This document shows, piece by piece, positions 8,103-19,262 of a DNA stretch of 64,000 nucleotides (positions are counted from its first letter, which is position 1; every line of letters begins with the position of its first letter). The DNA is taken from the NCBI GenBank assembly GCA_021738625.1, contig JAIPBS010000002.1, positions 147,225 to 211,224 of the forward strand, given 5' to 3'. The notes beneath the pieces were generated by a model. It made no database searches and was not told where the DNA came from. It was given only the letters and a program-made list of their open reading frames with translations. The translations under genes were made by a program, and so were the position numbers. Origin of the DNA: Bacteroidales bacterium. GTDB taxonomy: Bacteria > Bacteroidota > Bacteroidia > Bacteroidales > JAIOZK01.

Positions 8103-9581
8103 CTACAGAATCTTATTCTCATCAAATTCAATACGCTGATCTTCCATGAAATCGTAGAGGGTAAGTTTACGTAACTGGAAGAAACTGTTCCAGTATGTTT
8201 TTAATGCACTGTAATATCCTTTTCTGGCATTGTCGTTATCGATCTGGGCGTTGTTAAGTTCCAACACATCGTTCACCTTGCCGATCATATAGCGTCGTTG
8301 GGTAACGTCGAAACGTTTCTGGGCCACGGTATCGGCCTTGGCGGCAATATAAAGCTGTTTTTCCTGCATGTTGAATTGCATCACCTGCAGGAAGATATTC
8401 TGATCAAAGTCGATGCGTTCCTGTTCAACAGAAGTTCTGACCAGCTCCTGGTTGGATTCGGCCATACGGATGCGTCCTTTGGCCTGCCCCCAGTCGAGTA
8501 TGGGGATGGTCAGCCCAACAACTACCTGTTGCTGGTCGAGCGGGTCCTGGTACACATTATCGAATTCCTGAGCTGTTTGGGTTAAGCCAAAAACCGCATA
8601 CAGCTCGGCGTCGAAACGGCCGTTCATTCTGGCCTGGTTTACCTGGCTTTCTGCTTCCAGCAAGCGACGCTGAAAGGCCAGTCCGTCTGAGGTGTTGTTT
8701 CTGGCTTCCACAACGGCAAGTGTCACATCCACGTCAAAATGATAGGTTTCGGTAGGAGGGATCAATTCGATCCGGACTTCCTCCGTGATCCTTAAAAAGG
8801 ACTTCAACCTGAACAAGTTGTTTTCGTATTCGAGCTGTGCGTTATCCACGGCTGCTTCTGCCCGCAAAAGATTCAATTCCAGTTGCAGAAGATCGTTCTC
8901 CGCGATTTTTCCAAGATTATATCTTCCCTGTGCAATATGGAAAAGGGTATCGTAATTGGCCAGGTTTTTGGCGGCGATTTCTTTTTCGATCTGTGAAAGC
9001 AACAAATTGAAGAAATACTCCGTGGCTTTGATCGAAATATCTTCCTTGTCTTCCAGGTAACCCCTTTTGGCTTCCTCGTATTTAAGCGGTTCGATTTTCT
9101 TGTCCCATCGGTAAGGGTTGTATTGAAAGATGGGCTGGCTATAGCCAATGTTGACGGGGGTTGACAGAAATGAGGTATCCTTGTTGCCGCTTACGATGTT
9201 CACATTTCTTTCCAGGCCCGAACGCAGAAAAACCTGTCCGCCGGTAAATCCGATGCGCTGATTGAGCGAGAGTGAACCTGAATACTCGGTAAACCTTCTT
9301 TCTTTGTATTCGGTATTTCCGTCAGGCTGGATCACTGCATCGATGGAACGGTTGAAATTGGGTACGGTACCGTCGAACTGCAGAGAGGGCAGGTAAGTGG
9401 CACGGTATGATTTATATTCCCAGTAGCTTCTTCTGAAACGGTGTTTGGCGATCAAGGCATCGGGCGACTGTTGATGCGCGATGTAGATCACATCGTTTAG
9501 GCTAAGCCGGTTGATCTCTTCCTGGGCGCCTGCCTGAAAAAACATGCCTGAAATAAGGATCAATACTAGAAATTTTTTCAT
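8103..9581 (-). CDS. TolC-family outer membrane efflux channel
   Basis: A 492-residue outer membrane protein with a signal peptide (MKKFLVLILISGMFFQAGAQ). It has two OEP (TolC) repeats rich in long alpha-helical heptads (such as LQLELNLLRAEAAVDNAQLEYENNLFRLK and the equivalent C-terminal region). TolC-type trimers form the outer-membrane duct of tripartite export systems. It is the last gene of the minus-strand run moxR, HlyD adaptor, MacB-type permease, TolC, starting 21 bp after the permease stop, which strongly implies a dedicated exporter. The substrate is unknown. Confidence 0.9.
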   Translation of the reverse strand: MKKFLVLILISGMFFQAGAQEEINRLSLNDVIYIAHQQSPDALIAKHRFRRSYWEYKSYRATYLPSLQFDGTVPNFNRSIDAVIQPDGNTEYKERRFTEYSGSLSLNQRIGFTGGQVFLRSGLERNVNIVSGNKDTSFLSTPVNIGYSQPIFQYNPYRWDKKIEPLKYEEAKRGYLEDKEDISIKATEYFFNLLLSQIEKEIAAKNLANYDTLFHIAQGRYNLGKIAENDLLQLELNLLRAEAAVDNAQLEYENNLFRLKSFLRITEEVRIELIPPTETYHFDVDVTLAVVEARNNTSDGLAFQRRLLEAESQVNQARMNGRFDAELYAVFGLTQTAQEFDNVYQDPLDQQQVVVGLTIPILDWGQAKGRIRMAESNQELVRTSVEQERIDFDQNIFLQVMQFNMQEKQLYIAAKADTVAQKRFDVTQRRYMIGKVNDVLELNNAQIDNDNARKGYYSALKTYWNSFFQLRKLTLYDFMEDQRIEFDENKIL

Positions 9582-9602
9582 AAAGCCAAATCTTTAAACA
9601 AA

Positions 9603-10967
9603 TTAGTCATGTCTGAGCGATTCCACCGGGTCCTGGTTAGCGGCACGTTTGGCGGGCATGTAACCGAAAAGGATACCGATGAATGCCGCCACACCGAACG
9701 ATATAATAATAGACCAGGGTGATATGATGGTCATGATATTGAATGCTTTCATGATGATCTTTGACAACAGGATGCCGAGCAGGATTCCGAGAAAACCGCC
9801 GCTGATGCTGATCAGGGTGGCTTCGGAAAGAAACTGGAAAATGATATCTTTTTTCCTGGCCCCTGTGGCCATCCTTACGCCGATCTCGCGTATACGTTCC
9901 ATCACCGAGGCCAACATGATGTTCATGATGCCGATTCCGCCCACGATAAGCGAGATGCTGGCAATGGCGCCCAGCACGATATTCAGCAGGTCTTTGCTTT
10001 GTTGTTCCTGACGCAGAAGAATTTCAGGTACCTTTACTTCATAATCTTTCACTTCCTGGTGCCTCCTTTTCAACATTTTTTCAATCGCTTCAGATGTAGT
10101 GCTTAACTGCTCGCTGTTTATAACCTGAACCACGATCTTGTCCAACTGGTTCATGTTGTCTTCTGCTTCGCTTCCACCCGTGGAGCTAAAAGAAACAACG
10201 CCTCCGCCATAGAAAACCACCTCGCTGCCTCCTCCCAGCAGCGATTGTTGCGTAATTAACGAGCGGTCTTTAAACCTGAGCAACACCGTTTTCAAAGGGG
10301 CATATATATTTTTGTCATAATTGCTGATGCCGTAGCCTTCCGATTCTTCCGTGCTGAAGCCGCGGTCTTCCAGTATGCCGATCACTTTCAGCCAGATTTG
10401 ACCGCACTTCAGTGTTTTACCGATGGGGTCTTCATGAGGAAAGAGTTTGGCAGCCGCCACCGGACTGATAATGCAGACGGGCTTTCCGCTTATCAGATGT
10501 GTTTTGTCAAAAAACTCACCTTTTTGTAATTCCAGATTGTAAACTTCAAAAAATTTATTGGTAACCCCTTGCAGGGAGGCCGCAGTTCTTTTTCCGTCTT
10601 TAACGATGGAAGTTTGATAGGTGACCTGCGGGCTGACCCGCTCCACAGTGGGAATGACTTCCATTATACTTTCGGCATCCTCCAGGGTGAGGCCGGGGCT
10701 GTATTTCTTTTTAAGGGTTTGCCCCTCTTCATCATCATCTTCCCCGTTTCCGCCATCGCTTTCCAGTATGGGCTGGATCACGATATTGTTAACTCCCAGC
10801 AGCTTGATCTGGTTGAGGATCTCCTGCCGGGTGCCCGAAACGATGGCCATCATGGCGATTACGGCGGCCACGCCGAAGATGATACCGAGGGCAGTGAGCA
10901 TGGTCCTGAACTTATTGGCCAGAACCGCTTCGAGTGCAACATTGATGATTTGAAGATATCTTTCCAC
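9603..10967 (-). CDS. MacB/FtsX-type ABC transporter permease
   Basis: A 454-residue permease with one N-terminal membrane segment (about residues 20-42), a large periplasmic MacB-PCD domain (about 45-300), and three C-terminal FtsX transmembrane helices (about 330-445, with GGIGIMNIMLASVMERIREIG and the closing MPAKRAANQDPVESLRHD). An acidic insertion GGNGEDDDEEG sits near residue 72 of the periplasmic domain. The protein lacks the fused ATP-binding domain of true MacB, so it needs a separate ATPase, and none lies in this cluster. It couples to the adjacent HlyD-type adaptor and TolC channel as a mechanotransmission-type exporter of peptides, lipids or drugs. Confidence 0.88.
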   Translation of the reverse strand: MERYLQIINVALEAVLANKFRTMLTALGIIFGVAAVIAMMAIVSGTRQEILNQIKLLGVNNIVIQPILESDGGNGEDDDEEGQTLKKKYSPGLTLEDAESIMEVIPTVERVSPQVTYQTSIVKDGKRTAASLQGVTNKFFEVYNLELQKGEFFDKTHLISGKPVCIISPVAAAKLFPHEDPIGKTLKCGQIWLKVIGILEDRGFSTEESEGYGISNYDKNIYAPLKTVLLRFKDRSLITQQSLLGGGSEVVFYGGGVVSFSSTGGSEAEDNMNQLDKIVVQVINSEQLSTTSEAIEKMLKRRHQEVKDYEVKVPEILLRQEQQSKDLLNIVLGAIASISLIVGGIGIMNIMLASVMERIREIGVRMATGARKKDIIFQFLSEATLISISGGFLGILLGILLSKIIMKAFNIMTIISPWSIIISFGVAAFIGILFGYMPAKRAANQDPVESLRHD

Positions 10968-10976
10968 TACGCGTTA

Positions 10977-12356
10977 TTATCTTTTTGGTCGTCCCTGTTT
11001 ACTCCCTTTACGGCCGCCCTGCCGTTCAATGTCTTTCCTGTCCTCCTTAAAGCTGATGGGAGGCGTATCCTTTTCGGGCGTCGCTTTGGGTTGTTTTTTT
11101 TCGTATTTTTTCACCAGCTCCGGATCGAGCAGTGAATAGCCCATGTCTTCGGCATCTTCAGGGGCAATCAGGTAAATCTCATCTTTTTTATCAAGACCTT
11201 CCAGCACCACGATCCGGTTTTCGTTGCTTTTGCCTGTAATCACCTGTTGCTTATGCCGTGAGGTATATACATAAGAAAGGCTGTCGTTATTCTGAACGCA
11301 TTCGATGGGGATGTAAAGCACGCTGTCGAGCACTGTAGTGATGATCCTGTTTTTGGTGGTCATAGCAGGGCGCAGGATAGAATCGTATTCATTTACATCG
11401 ATCAGCACTTCAAACACCTTTGCATTGGAGTTTCGCATTTGTTGTCCGATGTTGGCTACTTCCATAACTTCCCCGGTGTATTCCCTGTCGGGAAAGGCGT
11501 CAACACCAATTTCGACAGCTTGCCCAGCCTGTACCTTACTGATGTCGATCTCGTTCACATAGGTTTTGGAGATCATTTTTTCGAGGTTTGGAAGTTCAGC
11601 CACTACCGGGTCCCAGGCGCTGATCTGGTCTCCGGCCCCGATCTTTTTACCGTCCCAGTTTCTTTGATACACGACCATGCCCGGTTTGGGAGCGCGAACA
11701 ATAAACTCGTCCAATACGGCTTCCATTTCATTGATTCTTTTTTCAACTTTCTTAATGGAAGTGAGTACTTCCTGCATATTGGCTTCGGCTTGCTGCAATT
11801 TGATCTGGTAATTTTCGAGCGCCTGTTTATAATTTCTTTCTGCTTTATCCAGGTCGATGCGGGCCTGCCTTTGGGTGGCCGGCGGCTCATAGATGGACTG
11901 GTCAACGACAATCTGCCTTTCTTCCAGGTTGTATTTCAGATTGATCAGCTCGTCGCGCGCTGTTCGCAATTGCATGGTGGTATCCAGCCGGGTTTGCAGT
12001 AGCTGGGTTTCAAGTTTTTCAAGTTCCAGCTTTTCATCCTGTATGTTGTTGGCCAGTTCGGTTTTATCCAGGCTCGCCACATAATCCCCTGAATCCACGA
12101 TGGTACCATCAGGAATGATGTCTTCGATGGTTACCCGGTAAATTCTGACATTTCTCAGGTTTACCGGTCCCATGATCTTTTCCGATTCTTTGGCTTCCAG
12201 CTCGCCTGTGGTGGTAACATCGATCACCAGGTCGCCCTGTTCAACCTGAACCACAATGGTTTCGTTTCCGGCCGGCGAACTGTCGATGCTCAGCCAGATG
12301 ATCAATCCGATGACAACCAACAGAGCCGCTAACAGGAATATTCTGTTTTTTTTCAT
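10977..12356 (-). CDS. HlyD/MacA-type periplasmic adaptor (membrane fusion protein)
   Basis: A 459-residue adaptor with one N-terminal membrane anchor (FLLAALLVVIGLIIWLSI). A split lipoyl/barrel-sandwich domain flanks a long coiled-coil hairpin (about residues 105-215, rich in LEKLETQLL and QALENYQIKLQQAEANM), followed by a beta-barrel (IVRAPKPGMVVYQRNW onward). The last 60 residues are a charged, basic, probably disordered tail (KKQPKATPEKDTPPISF to the end), longer than usual. It bridges the inner-membrane permease and the TolC channel encoded just downstream, with intergenic gaps of 9 and 21 bp. Confidence 0.88.
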   Translation of the reverse strand: MKKNRIFLLAALLVVIGLIIWLSIDSSPAGNETIVVQVEQGDLVIDVTTTGELEAKESEKIMGPVNLRNVRIYRVTIEDIIPDGTIVDSGDYVASLDKTELANNIQDEKLELEKLETQLLQTRLDTTMQLRTARDELINLKYNLEERQIVVDQSIYEPPATQRQARIDLDKAERNYKQALENYQIKLQQAEANMQEVLTSIKKVEKRINEMEAVLDEFIVRAPKPGMVVYQRNWDGKKIGAGDQISAWDPVVAELPNLEKMISKTYVNEIDISKVQAGQAVEIGVDAFPDREYTGEVMEVANIGQQMRNSNAKVFEVLIDVNEYDSILRPAMTTKNRIITTVLDSVLYIPIECVQNNDSLSYVYTSRHKQQVITGKSNENRIVVLEGLDKKDEIYLIAPEDAEDMGYSLLDPELVKKYEKKQPKATPEKDTPPISFKEDRKDIERQGGRKGSKQGRPKR

Positions 12357-12363
12357 TTTTGAA

Positions 12364-13329
12364 TTACTTTAAAAATGCATTGATGATGTCTTCCACGCTG
12401 ATGCCCTCAGCTTCAGCCTTGTAATTTCTTACGATACGATGTCGCAGTATGGCGGTTGCCACGGCTTCCACATCTTCAATATCCGGTGAATACTTTCCGT
12501 GAAGGGCAGCATGGCATTTGGCTCCGATCACCAGGTATTGTGAGGCCCGCGGTCCGGCACCCCAGGTCAGGTACTTGTTGGCCCATTCATGGGCTTTGTC
12601 TGTCGCGGGACGGGTTTTGCCCGAAAGATTAACCGCGTATTGGAATACGTTATCGGGAACTGGGATTCTTCTAATCAGCGACTGGAAATACATGATCTCT
12701 TCAGAGCTGAGCACTATATCCGGATTGCCGAGTTCTTCAACGGTGGTGTTTTTTACAATGTTGATCTCTTCTTCAAATGCCGGGTAATCCAGCCAGATAT
12801 TGAACATGAAACGATCGAGTTGGGCTTCCGGCAGGGGATAGGTACCTTCCTGCTCGATTGGGTTTTGTGTTGCCAGTACGAAAAAGGGTTCATTCAAAAT
12901 GTACCTTTTACCGGCGACTGTAATGCCTTTTTCCTGCATGGCTTCCAGCAGGGCGGATTGGGTTTTTGGGGGGGTCCGGTTGATTTCATCCGCCAGAATA
13001 ATATTCGCGAAAACCGGCCCTTTGATGAATTTGAATTCCCTGCTCTGGTCGAGTATCTCCGTTCCGATGATGTCGGATGGCATCAAATCGGGAGTGAATT
13101 GTATGCGTGAGTAGCTCAGTCCCAATACCTTTGCGATGGTATTCACCATCAGTGTTTTGGCCAGACCGGGCACACCTACCAGCAAAACATGTCCTTTGCT
13201 GAAAATGGAAATCAGGGTGTTCTTGATTACCTCTTCCTGACCCACGATCACTTTGGCGATCTCTTTCCGCAGCAATTCATATTTTTCAACGAGGGCATCA
13301 ACCGCTTCAACATCTGATTTATATTGCAT
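12364..13329 (-). CDS. MoxR-family AAA+ ATPase
   Basis: A 321-residue AAA+ protein of the MoxR family with Walker A GVPGLAKT at 52-59, Walker B ILADEINRTPPKTQSALLEAMQE, and the family motif ATQNPIEQEGTYPLPEAQLDRF. MoxR ATPases act as chaperones that assemble or activate partner proteins, classically together with DUF58/VWA proteins; those usual neighbours are absent here. Instead it sits 7 bp upstream of the HlyD adaptor gene and 15 bp downstream of a SurA-like chaperone, so it may serve envelope assembly in this operon. That role is inference. Confidence 0.9.
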   Translation of the reverse strand: MQYKSDVEAVDALVEKYELLRKEIAKVIVGQEEVIKNTLISIFSKGHVLLVGVPGLAKTLMVNTIAKVLGLSYSRIQFTPDLMPSDIIGTEILDQSREFKFIKGPVFANIILADEINRTPPKTQSALLEAMQEKGITVAGKRYILNEPFFVLATQNPIEQEGTYPLPEAQLDRFMFNIWLDYPAFEEEINIVKNTTVEELGNPDIVLSSEEIMYFQSLIRRIPVPDNVFQYAVNLSGKTRPATDKAHEWANKYLTWGAGPRASQYLVIGAKCHAALHGKYSPDIEDVEAVATAILRHRIVRNYKAEAEGISVEDIINAFLK

Positions 13330-13344
13330 TTGACTTATTTCTTT

Positions 13345-14712
13345 TTAGAGTTCTTCATTTGCCCACTTGTAATAGTAATTACAACTTTGGAATTCATCAA
13401 TAATCTTAATATAGGCATCGTCTATTTTTTCCTTTACCCATTTGTCGACCACTTCCGATTTTTTCTTGCTTAAAGCCCACTCCTGTATTACATTGTAATC
13501 ATCTTTTAAATTGGCAATATGCGGTTCGGTCCTGTTTTTCAAATACAGGATACGATAGCCCTGTTTGCCTTCTTCATTTTCGAAAAGGACGGGTTCGGAT
13601 AATTCGCCGACTTCAAGCTTGTCGATCACAAAAAACAGTTGCGGGTCGATTTGATCGGTCTGGAATTTCGTTGTTCCTGTCATGGGGTTCACGATCAAAC
13701 CCCCATTGTTTTTTGAAGGATCGTCGGAGAACTTCATGGCCGCTTCTTCAAAGTTAAGGCTGTCTTGTTGAATGATATCCGCAATGCTGTCGAGATAAGC
13801 CTGGGCTTCCATCAATTCGTAGGGAGAGGGTTTGATGCGCAAAAGAATGTGTCGTACGTTCACATAATCTCCTTTCCTGTCGATCAGTTGGATGATGTGA
13901 AAGCCGGCTTTTGTTTCAACGATATCCGATATTTCTCCTTCATCCAGTTTAAAAGCCACGGCTTCAAATTCGGGGTATAACTCGCCTCTTCCGGCCAGTC
14001 CGATCTCACCGCCTTTTTTTGCTGAGCCGGGATCTTCGGAATACAGAATGGCCATGGTTTTAAAACTTTCGCCTTCCAGGACGCGGTTTCTTATGTTCTC
14101 CATTTTTGTCCTGATCTCCGATTTTACCTCAATCCCGACTTTGGGCATCTTCACGATTTGCCCGATTTCCACCTCGGAATTGATCCGGGGGATGCTGTCT
14201 TTGGGCATGTTTTTGTAAAACTGTTTTACCTCGGAAGGGGTGATGGTTACATTTCCTGTAATTTCTTGCTGCGCCCTTTCCACCATCATTTGTTCACGAA
14301 TGGGTTCCCGCATTTCTTCCTTGATCTCCAGAATGCTTTTATTATAATATTCTTCCAGCTTTTCGGCAGAGCCGATCTGGCCGATAAAATATCGCAGTCG
14401 CTGGTCCATACTTTGTTCCACTTCGTTGTCGGTGATTTCGATACTATCGACCTGTGCCTGATTGAGCAGTAGCTTTTGGTAAAGTACATCTTCAAGTATC
14501 TGGCATTTTACCGTTTCTTCGCTTCCCTGTATGCCTTGTTGCATACGGTATTGAAGATACTGAGCTTCAATTTCCGATTCCAGTATGATGTTTTTACCCA
14601 CGATGGCAACGATCTGATCTATAACTTTTACCTGTGCCTTCGTTTGCCGGGTTTGCAAGCCAAGCAACAACAGGATAACGATTGGGAATGCTGTTAATTT
14701 ATTTATTTTCAT
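13345..14712 (-). CDS. SurA-like periplasmic peptidyl-prolyl isomerase/chaperone
   Basis: A 455-residue periplasmic chaperone: signal peptide (MKINKLTAFPIVILLLLGL), SurA N-terminal helical region (about 35-165), and two tandem PpiC/parvulin domains (about 175-280 and 285-390, with GGEIGLAGRGELYPEFEAVAF and NVRHILLRIKPS). A C-terminal helix follows. SurA-type chaperones hold unfolded outer-membrane proteins during transit and isomerise prolines. It is the third isomerase in a row downstream of guaB, which suggests a periplasmic folding module for the many beta-barrel and T9SS proteins of this organism. Confidence 0.88.
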   Translation of the reverse strand: MKINKLTAFPIVILLLLGLQTRQTKAQVKVIDQIVAIVGKNIILESEIEAQYLQYRMQQGIQGSEETVKCQILEDVLYQKLLLNQAQVDSIEITDNEVEQSMDQRLRYFIGQIGSAEKLEEYYNKSILEIKEEMREPIREQMMVERAQQEITGNVTITPSEVKQFYKNMPKDSIPRINSEVEIGQIVKMPKVGIEVKSEIRTKMENIRNRVLEGESFKTMAILYSEDPGSAKKGGEIGLAGRGELYPEFEAVAFKLDEGEISDIVETKAGFHIIQLIDRKGDYVNVRHILLRIKPSPYELMEAQAYLDSIADIIQQDSLNFEEAAMKFSDDPSKNNGGLIVNPMTGTTKFQTDQIDPQLFFVIDKLEVGELSEPVLFENEEGKQGYRILYLKNRTEPHIANLKDDYNVIQEWALSKKKSEVVDKWVKEKIDDAYIKIIDEFQSCNYYYKWANEEL

Positions 14713-14805
14713 ATGTAAGCCGTCAATATTAGTTGAATAACTTGAATCAAAATCATTTATTGTAAAATCAAGGTACTTTACACCCTAAAAGATTCCCGCT
14801 TCCTT

Positions 14806-15654
14806 CTAAAAGATTTCCACTTCATTGTTTTCCAAAGCCCGGTTGAAGAGCTCATCTTCCATATTTTTGATGAATGCCGTTTTACGTTTGTTCAGGATGA
14901 TCCTGCTGATGTTGTTTTCCTCGTAGGCCATGGGCGATTGTTCACCCTTGAGTTTGTATTCGATAAACCTTAGCAGGTAAATATAGGGCTCTGCTTCCAG
15001 TTCGACTATGGTGTGGTTGCGCAGGTAGTTTTCCTGTTCGAGGGTTTGAATGGGTATTTTAACGATCAATTCATTAAATCTTATCCAATAATTGCTGTTC
15101 AGAAAACAATCGGCTGCATGCACTTCGCAGAGGGAATCAAGTCGTGCCTTGTCGTTTGGCTCATCTGACCGGATCAACTCCCTGAAAGGCCCAACATCGA
15201 GGGTATCATCATTTAATTTCACATAATTCACCCTTAGGATGTTTTCACGCAGGATCATACTTTCTTTATGTTCTTCGTAGTATTTTCTGATCTCTTCTTC
15301 TGTGACTACCGTGTCGATTTTTTGCTTGATCAGCAGGGATTGATACCTGTAAACAATTAAGGAGTTGCGGTATGCTTCCAGTTGTTTGTTGAAATTTTTC
15401 TGTTCATCGCTTAGATTCCTTTCCGCCTGGTTCACCAGCAAATTCTGCCTGACCCAGTTGTTGATGTAGTTTTTGGCCAGGGTAAGGCTGTCTTTTGGGG
15501 GTGTTCCTTTCGGGATCACATCCCGGAGCTCGCCGGCATACAGGTAGTCATCCTCAACCACTGCCAGCACTTCACCCTCTTCATCTGTCCCGGCATTTTT
15601 GCATGAAACGGCTATGAACAGGATACATATGGCAGTTAAAAAGTTCCTCATCAT
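14806..15654 (-). CDS. PPIase-like lipoprotein (SurA N-terminal type), probably non-catalytic
   Basis: A 282-residue predicted lipoprotein: hydrophobic leader ending in a lipobox-like IAVSC (C18 or close), then a charged alpha-helical body. It contains a SurA N-like segment (LTLAKNYINNWVRQNLLVNQAERNLSDEQ) and a degenerate parvulin-like region. The typical parvulin core seen in its two neighbours is poorly conserved, so it is likely a holdase and not an isomerase. Its stop overlaps nothing. Its start abuts the stop of the upstream isomerase at 15654, indicating translational coupling. Confidence 0.7.
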   Translation of the reverse strand: MMRNFLTAICILFIAVSCKNAGTDEEGEVLAVVEDDYLYAGELRDVIPKGTPPKDSLTLAKNYINNWVRQNLLVNQAERNLSDEQKNFNKQLEAYRNSLIVYRYQSLLIKQKIDTVVTEEEIRKYYEEHKESMILRENILRVNYVKLNDDTLDVGPFRELIRSDEPNDKARLDSLCEVHAADCFLNSNYWIRFNELIVKIPIQTLEQENYLRNHTIVELEAEPYIYLLRFIEYKLKGEQSPMAYEENNISRIILNKRKTAFIKNMEDELFNRALENNEVEIF

Positions 15655-17657
15655 TACTTCTTTAATGATGAAAGAACTTTTTCATTGACCTCAACCGGAT
15701 ATTTTTCTTTCAGGGATTTGATCCATTGTTTTTCAAGATGGTTCTGATAATCGGCAATTACCAGTCCCCTGGCTTCATTCAGCTTTTTGTGCTGAGGAGG
15801 AAGAATTTCCTGCACGTGAATGATCACAGGATGGCCGTCTTTATCAACATCTTTGTAAATGCCCCTTTCTTCCCAGCTAACATTGTCGATGAGGTTGTTT
15901 TCGCCTTCTTCAAACAGATCCTGCCTGAAACTGAGAACGGTAACCGAGTCGTTGTTGAAATGACCGGCCAGGTCTTCTTCAATTTTGCCTGCCTCAATGG
16001 CTTCATAAACCGCATCCAGTGAGTCAGGTGCAAGGATTGTATAGATGGTGGCATCCAGTCTTTCATCCCACATGTAGCTGTCTTTGTTTTCCGCATAAAA
16101 GTTTTCGAGGCCGGTGGTATCTTCAATGGCTTTCGACCATACTTTCTGATCGGTAAGTTCAAAGAGAAGTATGCCATCCCTGTATTCTTTCATCAGCAAT
16201 CCGAAATCAGGATAAATTGTTTCCAGCCGCTTATCCAGGTAATGGATGCAGCTATTGTCGACGAATTCTTTATAGCTGGTTTCGAGGTACATCCTGATGT
16301 TGTTGGGTTTGATCGCTTTTTGTTTTTCTTCGAGGAAAACCGCAAAATCATGCTGGGTATATTTTTCCTTACCTAATTTAAAAAGCTTTTTGTCCATATC
16401 CCCTACGCTGTCGGCCGACCATTCCTGTTTGAGCAGGGAAGAATCGACGGCTGCAAAAAACTTTTCTTTGTTTTTGTTGTATTCTTTAAATCTGTAATCC
16501 TCTTTAATCTTTTTGATCACCGCCTGTTTGCTTTTATGCGAACGAATATCTTTGGCCAAACGCTCCCTGATCTGATCTTCTTCTTCCTCAAATGTCCCCG
16601 GGCGGTTTCTTTCAAGCAATCTAATGATGTGCCAGCCATACTGAGTGAGGAAAGGCTTCGAATACATGGTATCTTCCAGGAGGGAAACCCGGTAAATGAA
16701 TTCGGGAACCATTTTATTGGAGTTGAAAATGGGTAGTTGTCCGCCTTTCAGCCTTGAGGCTTTATCATCAGAATACTTTTCAACCACTTCCACGAAATCG
16801 GTTCCCGATTCCAGTTCTTCATATGCTTTGTTTATTCTTTCTTTCAGTGTAGCTGAATCTTCAGCTGAGGGCTGCTGCGGAAATTTGGCATAAATATGCG
16901 CGACCCTGGCTTTGCCCATGGCCGGCTTCCTGTCGGTTACCTTAATGAGATGATAACCGTACCGGGTTCTGATGGGTTCGGATATTTTTCCTTCAGCTGT
17001 TGAATAAGCACCTGTTTCGAAAGGGTAGACCATATCGAAAACGCTGAAATAACCCAGGTCGCCTTCATTTCCTTTGCGGACCACATTGCCTTTGTTGTCT
17101 TTGACGTCTCTTGCGCTGGGGTCGTCGGAGAATTCAACAGCCAGCAAATTGAAATCTTCACCAGCCCTGGCTTTCTCAAGGATCTCAATGGCCTTGTTGT
17201 GGGCAGCAGCAGTGTCTTCAGCAGATGCATTTTGAGCCACCCGGATAAGGATGTGGCTGGCGCGAATATCGTATTGCTTTCGTTCGTATGCCTCATGTAT
17301 CAGCTCTTCGTTCACCTCCTCGTCAATAAAGTAAGGCTTGGTAAGTTGTTTGCGATAGCCACTCAATTCATTCACAAAAGAGCTAACAGTGTCCAGTCCG
17401 AGATCTTCGGCTTGTTTTACTTTTAGTTTGAAATTGATGTAAAGGTCAAGATATTCATCCACGGATTTTTTATCCATTACTTCACTCTGGAGGTTGTTTT
17501 TCTGGTAGACCCGCATGAACTCGGCAACACTGACTTTATCGTCGCCAATTTCGAGCAGGGTCCTGTTATCGTTCAGATAATCCTGAGCAACTGACTGGCT
17601 TGTCCAGGCGAGAACAAGCGTGAATACCATACCTAAAACAAAATTAAATTTTTTCAT
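15654..17657 (-). CDS. Periplasmic peptidyl-prolyl cis-trans isomerase with tandem PpiC domains
   Basis: The ATG at 17657 is preferred over an in-frame TTG at 17669 because aagga lies directly upstream of it and the signal peptide MKKFNFVLGMVFTLVLAWTSQSVAQ then starts normally. The 667-residue protein has two PpiC/parvulin domains (about 125-235 with RASHILIRVA and GDLGYFSVFDMVYPFETGAY, and 240-350 with GGQLPIFNSNKMVPEFIYR) and a long C-terminal part of unknown structure. Such large parvulins are typical of Bacteroidota and assist outer membrane protein folding. It starts 27 bp after the guaB stop and is coupled to the next gene at 15654. Confidence 0.88.
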   Translation of the reverse strand: MKKFNFVLGMVFTLVLAWTSQSVAQDYLNDNRTLLEIGDDKVSVAEFMRVYQKNNLQSEVMDKKSVDEYLDLYINFKLKVKQAEDLGLDTVSSFVNELSGYRKQLTKPYFIDEEVNEELIHEAYERKQYDIRASHILIRVAQNASAEDTAAAHNKAIEILEKARAGEDFNLLAVEFSDDPSARDVKDNKGNVVRKGNEGDLGYFSVFDMVYPFETGAYSTAEGKISEPIRTRYGYHLIKVTDRKPAMGKARVAHIYAKFPQQPSAEDSATLKERINKAYEELESGTDFVEVVEKYSDDKASRLKGGQLPIFNSNKMVPEFIYRVSLLEDTMYSKPFLTQYGWHIIRLLERNRPGTFEEEEDQIRERLAKDIRSHKSKQAVIKKIKEDYRFKEYNKNKEKFFAAVDSSLLKQEWSADSVGDMDKKLFKLGKEKYTQHDFAVFLEEKQKAIKPNNIRMYLETSYKEFVDNSCIHYLDKRLETIYPDFGLLMKEYRDGILLFELTDQKVWSKAIEDTTGLENFYAENKDSYMWDERLDATIYTILAPDSLDAVYEAIEAGKIEEDLAGHFNNDSVTVLSFRQDLFEEGENNLIDNVSWEERGIYKDVDKDGHPVIIHVQEILPPQHKKLNEARGLVIADYQNHLEKQWIKSLKEKYPVEVNEKVLSSLKK

Positions 17658-17684
17658 AATTTCCTTCAATTGTTATTTAGTACT

Positions 17685-19211
<1,527 letters not shown>

Positions 19212-19262
19212 TTAAAAAATGTTAATGAAAAGTCAATAAAAACAGGCGGTATGCGGGGTTTC

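Noticed and set aside
7916..8149. 77-codon ORF between ahpC and the TolC gene
   Set aside because: It runs through the 103-bp double-hairpin repeat and into the TolC gene on the other strand; no family recognised.
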